Source: Flavobacteriales bacterium UBA1820 (GTDB taxonomy: Bacteria; Bacteroidota; Bacteroidia; Flavobacteriales; UBA1820). Taken from it: a stretch of 15,666 bases of DNA. The stretch spans positions 58,524 through 74,189 of the forward strand of contig DCEW01000016.1 of assembly GCA_002314265.1 (NCBI GenBank). The letters are read 5' to 3'. Both the position numbers and the translations under genes were made by a program. The notes under the pieces were generated by a model. The model saw only the letters and a list, made by a program, of their open reading frames with translations, was not told where the DNA came from and ran no database searches. Positions 14,778 to 15,666 of the stretch are shown here, piece by piece. Each line of letters starts with the position of its first letter. Position 1 is the first letter of the stretch.

Positions 14778-15542
14778 ATGGAAGTAGCATTACAGTGGCT
14801 GAAAAATGCCCGGGGCATTATGTCCGAGATCGAAAACACGCAACAGGAGAACATTACCAAAGCGGCAACCCTGATGGCCGATTGCATCGAAAAAGGGCAC
14901 TGGGTTCATACTTTCGGTTGCGGACACGCGACGATTCCTATTCAGGAAATGTACCCGCGTATCGGCGGTTTCGTAGGGTTCCACCCGATCTGCGAACTGC
15001 CTTTGACGTTCTTCACGCAGATCGTGGGCGATCTGGGCGTACATCAGTTCGTGTTCCTGGAGCGCGTAGAAGGCTACGGCGTGCAGATCATGAAGGGATA
15101 TAACTTCGACAAGGACGACGTGATGTGGATCTTCTCGCACACCGGTATCAACAACGTGAACATCGACATCGCCCTCGAAGCCAAAAAACGCGGCATGAAG
15201 GTGATCGCTTACGGTGCAGCTGCCCAGGCCAAAGGCAAGAAGACCCGCCACTCTTCGGGCAAGACGATCTTCGAAATTGCCGACCTGGTAGTCGATTCCT
15301 GCGCACCGGCCGGCGATGCTACGGTTCATCTGAAGAACAATCCCGATCCGGTAGGCCCGGTTTCGACCATCGCCTTCATTACCTGCGTATGGCTTACGGT
15401 CTGCACGGTAGCCGAGATTCTGGACAACCGCGGAGTGAAACTCTACATCCATCCTTCGCACAACGTACCCGGCGATACGACCGCACCCGAGCGTCTGGCT
15501 GCTTGCCTGGCCGAGTACAAACGCCGCGTGGCAGGCGTCTAA
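14778..15542 (+). CDS. SIS-domain phosphosugar-binding protein (UPF0309 type)
   Basis: A 254-residue protein of the SIS (sugar isomerase) fold, which binds phosphosugars in the cytoplasm. The pattern fits the UPF0309 group: an N-terminal helix with IENTQQENITKAATLMADCIEKG, then WVHTFGCGHATIPIQEMYPRIGG (42-64), the second phosphate loop SHTGINNVNIDIALEAKKRGMKVIAY (120-145), and RHSSGKTIFEIADLVVDSCAPAGDA (157-181). Proteins of this group lack a proven reaction; isomerase, epimerase or lyase action on an N-acetyl- or amino-sugar phosphate are possibilities. There is no nucleotide-binding domain and no second SIS domain. The ATG at 14778 gives the usual N-terminal helix; the internal Met15 would cut it. 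Last gene of the ROK-MFS-SIS set, so it probably acts on the product of the ROK kinase. Confidence 0.9.
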   Translation: MEVALQWLKNARGIMSEIENTQQENITKAATLMADCIEKGHWVHTFGCGHATIPIQEMYPRIGGFVGFHPICELPLTFFTQIVGDLGVHQFVFLERVEGYGVQIMKGYNFDKDDVMWIFSHTGINNVNIDIALEAKKRGMKVIAYGAAAQAKGKKTRHSSGKTIFEIADLVVDSCAPAGDATVHLKNNPDPVGPVSTIAFITCVWLTVCTVAEILDNRGVKLYIHPSHNVPGDTTAPERLAACLAEYKRRVAGV

Positions 15543-15581
15543 AAATCCGCCGCGAAACACATTAAGGTTTGCTCGAAAAGA

Positions 15582-15626
15582 AATCCTCCGCAGGGACTAT
15601 CCACCCCTTGCGGGGGATTCTTTTTT
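15582..15626 (+). terminator. Terminator after the ROK-MFS-SIS set
   Basis: An inverted repeat (15582-15595 with 15605-15619) forms a GC-rich stem of about 14 bp with one G-U pair and one bulged T, followed by TTCTTTTTT. It starts 39 bases after the SIS stop. The remaining 40 bases to the right edge show no recognisable feature. Confidence 0.78.
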
Positions 15627-15666
15627 CTCTCCGGGGCAAGGGCCGTCAGAGAGGGCATGCAAGCGG

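Overview
The window looks like a chromosomal, GC-rich segment from a member of the Bacteroidota, probably order Bacteroidales and possibly Rikenellaceae/Alistipes-like; the genus is an inference. The grounds are a long Bacteroidota-type SecA with its lineage-specific insertion and tail, a GYDIA-type GHMP kinase end, an alanine racemase derived from the MurF-Alr fusion of this phylum, A-rich leaders without Shine-Dalgarno sequences, and several matches to the Bacteroidota -7 promoter motif TAnnTTTG. No phage, IS, CRISPR, tRNA or rRNA was seen. Most of it reads as core housekeeping DNA.

Layout. 1-299: 3' end of a GHMP-family kinase (+). 394-615: small DUF2795 protein (+), closed by a strong terminator. 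927-4307: secA (+), with its own promoter and a 16-bp terminator. 4429-4752: YgbA-like cysteine-rich protein (+). 4796-5287: cytidine deaminase (-), divergent from NH3-dependent NAD synthase nadE (5437-6231, +), which ends in a 16-bp hairpin. 6392-7681: TPR-repeat protein (-). 7881-8858: OmpA-domain lipoprotein (-), with a textbook terminator. 8932-10758: U32 family RNA-hydroxylase-like protein (-). 10784-12325: alanine racemase with a MurF-derived N-terminus (-). From a divergent regulatory region (12326-12555), three + genes follow: a ROK-family sugar kinase-like protein, an MFS transporter and a SIS-domain (UPF0309-type) protein, closed by a terminator near the right edge.

How genes work together. 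The minus-strand block alr - U32 - ompA-like lipoprotein is co-directional with gaps of 25 and 73 bases and ends at one strong terminator, so it may be one transcript; alr supplies D-alanine for peptidoglycan and the lipoprotein probably binds peptidoglycan. The ROK-MFS-SIS set is co-directional with A-rich gaps of 56 and 57 bases and a single terminator, and reads as an uptake, phosphorylation and phosphosugar-handling cassette of unknown substrate.

Most interesting points: (i) the racemase keeps a degenerate MurF C-terminal domain while the MurF ATPase part is absent from the locus; (ii) the ROK protein has lost the Glu and His of the canonical GEIGH motif although its catalytic Asp and Cys cluster remain; (iii) SecA ends in a non-cysteine tail where the zinc-binding SEC-C motif usually lies.
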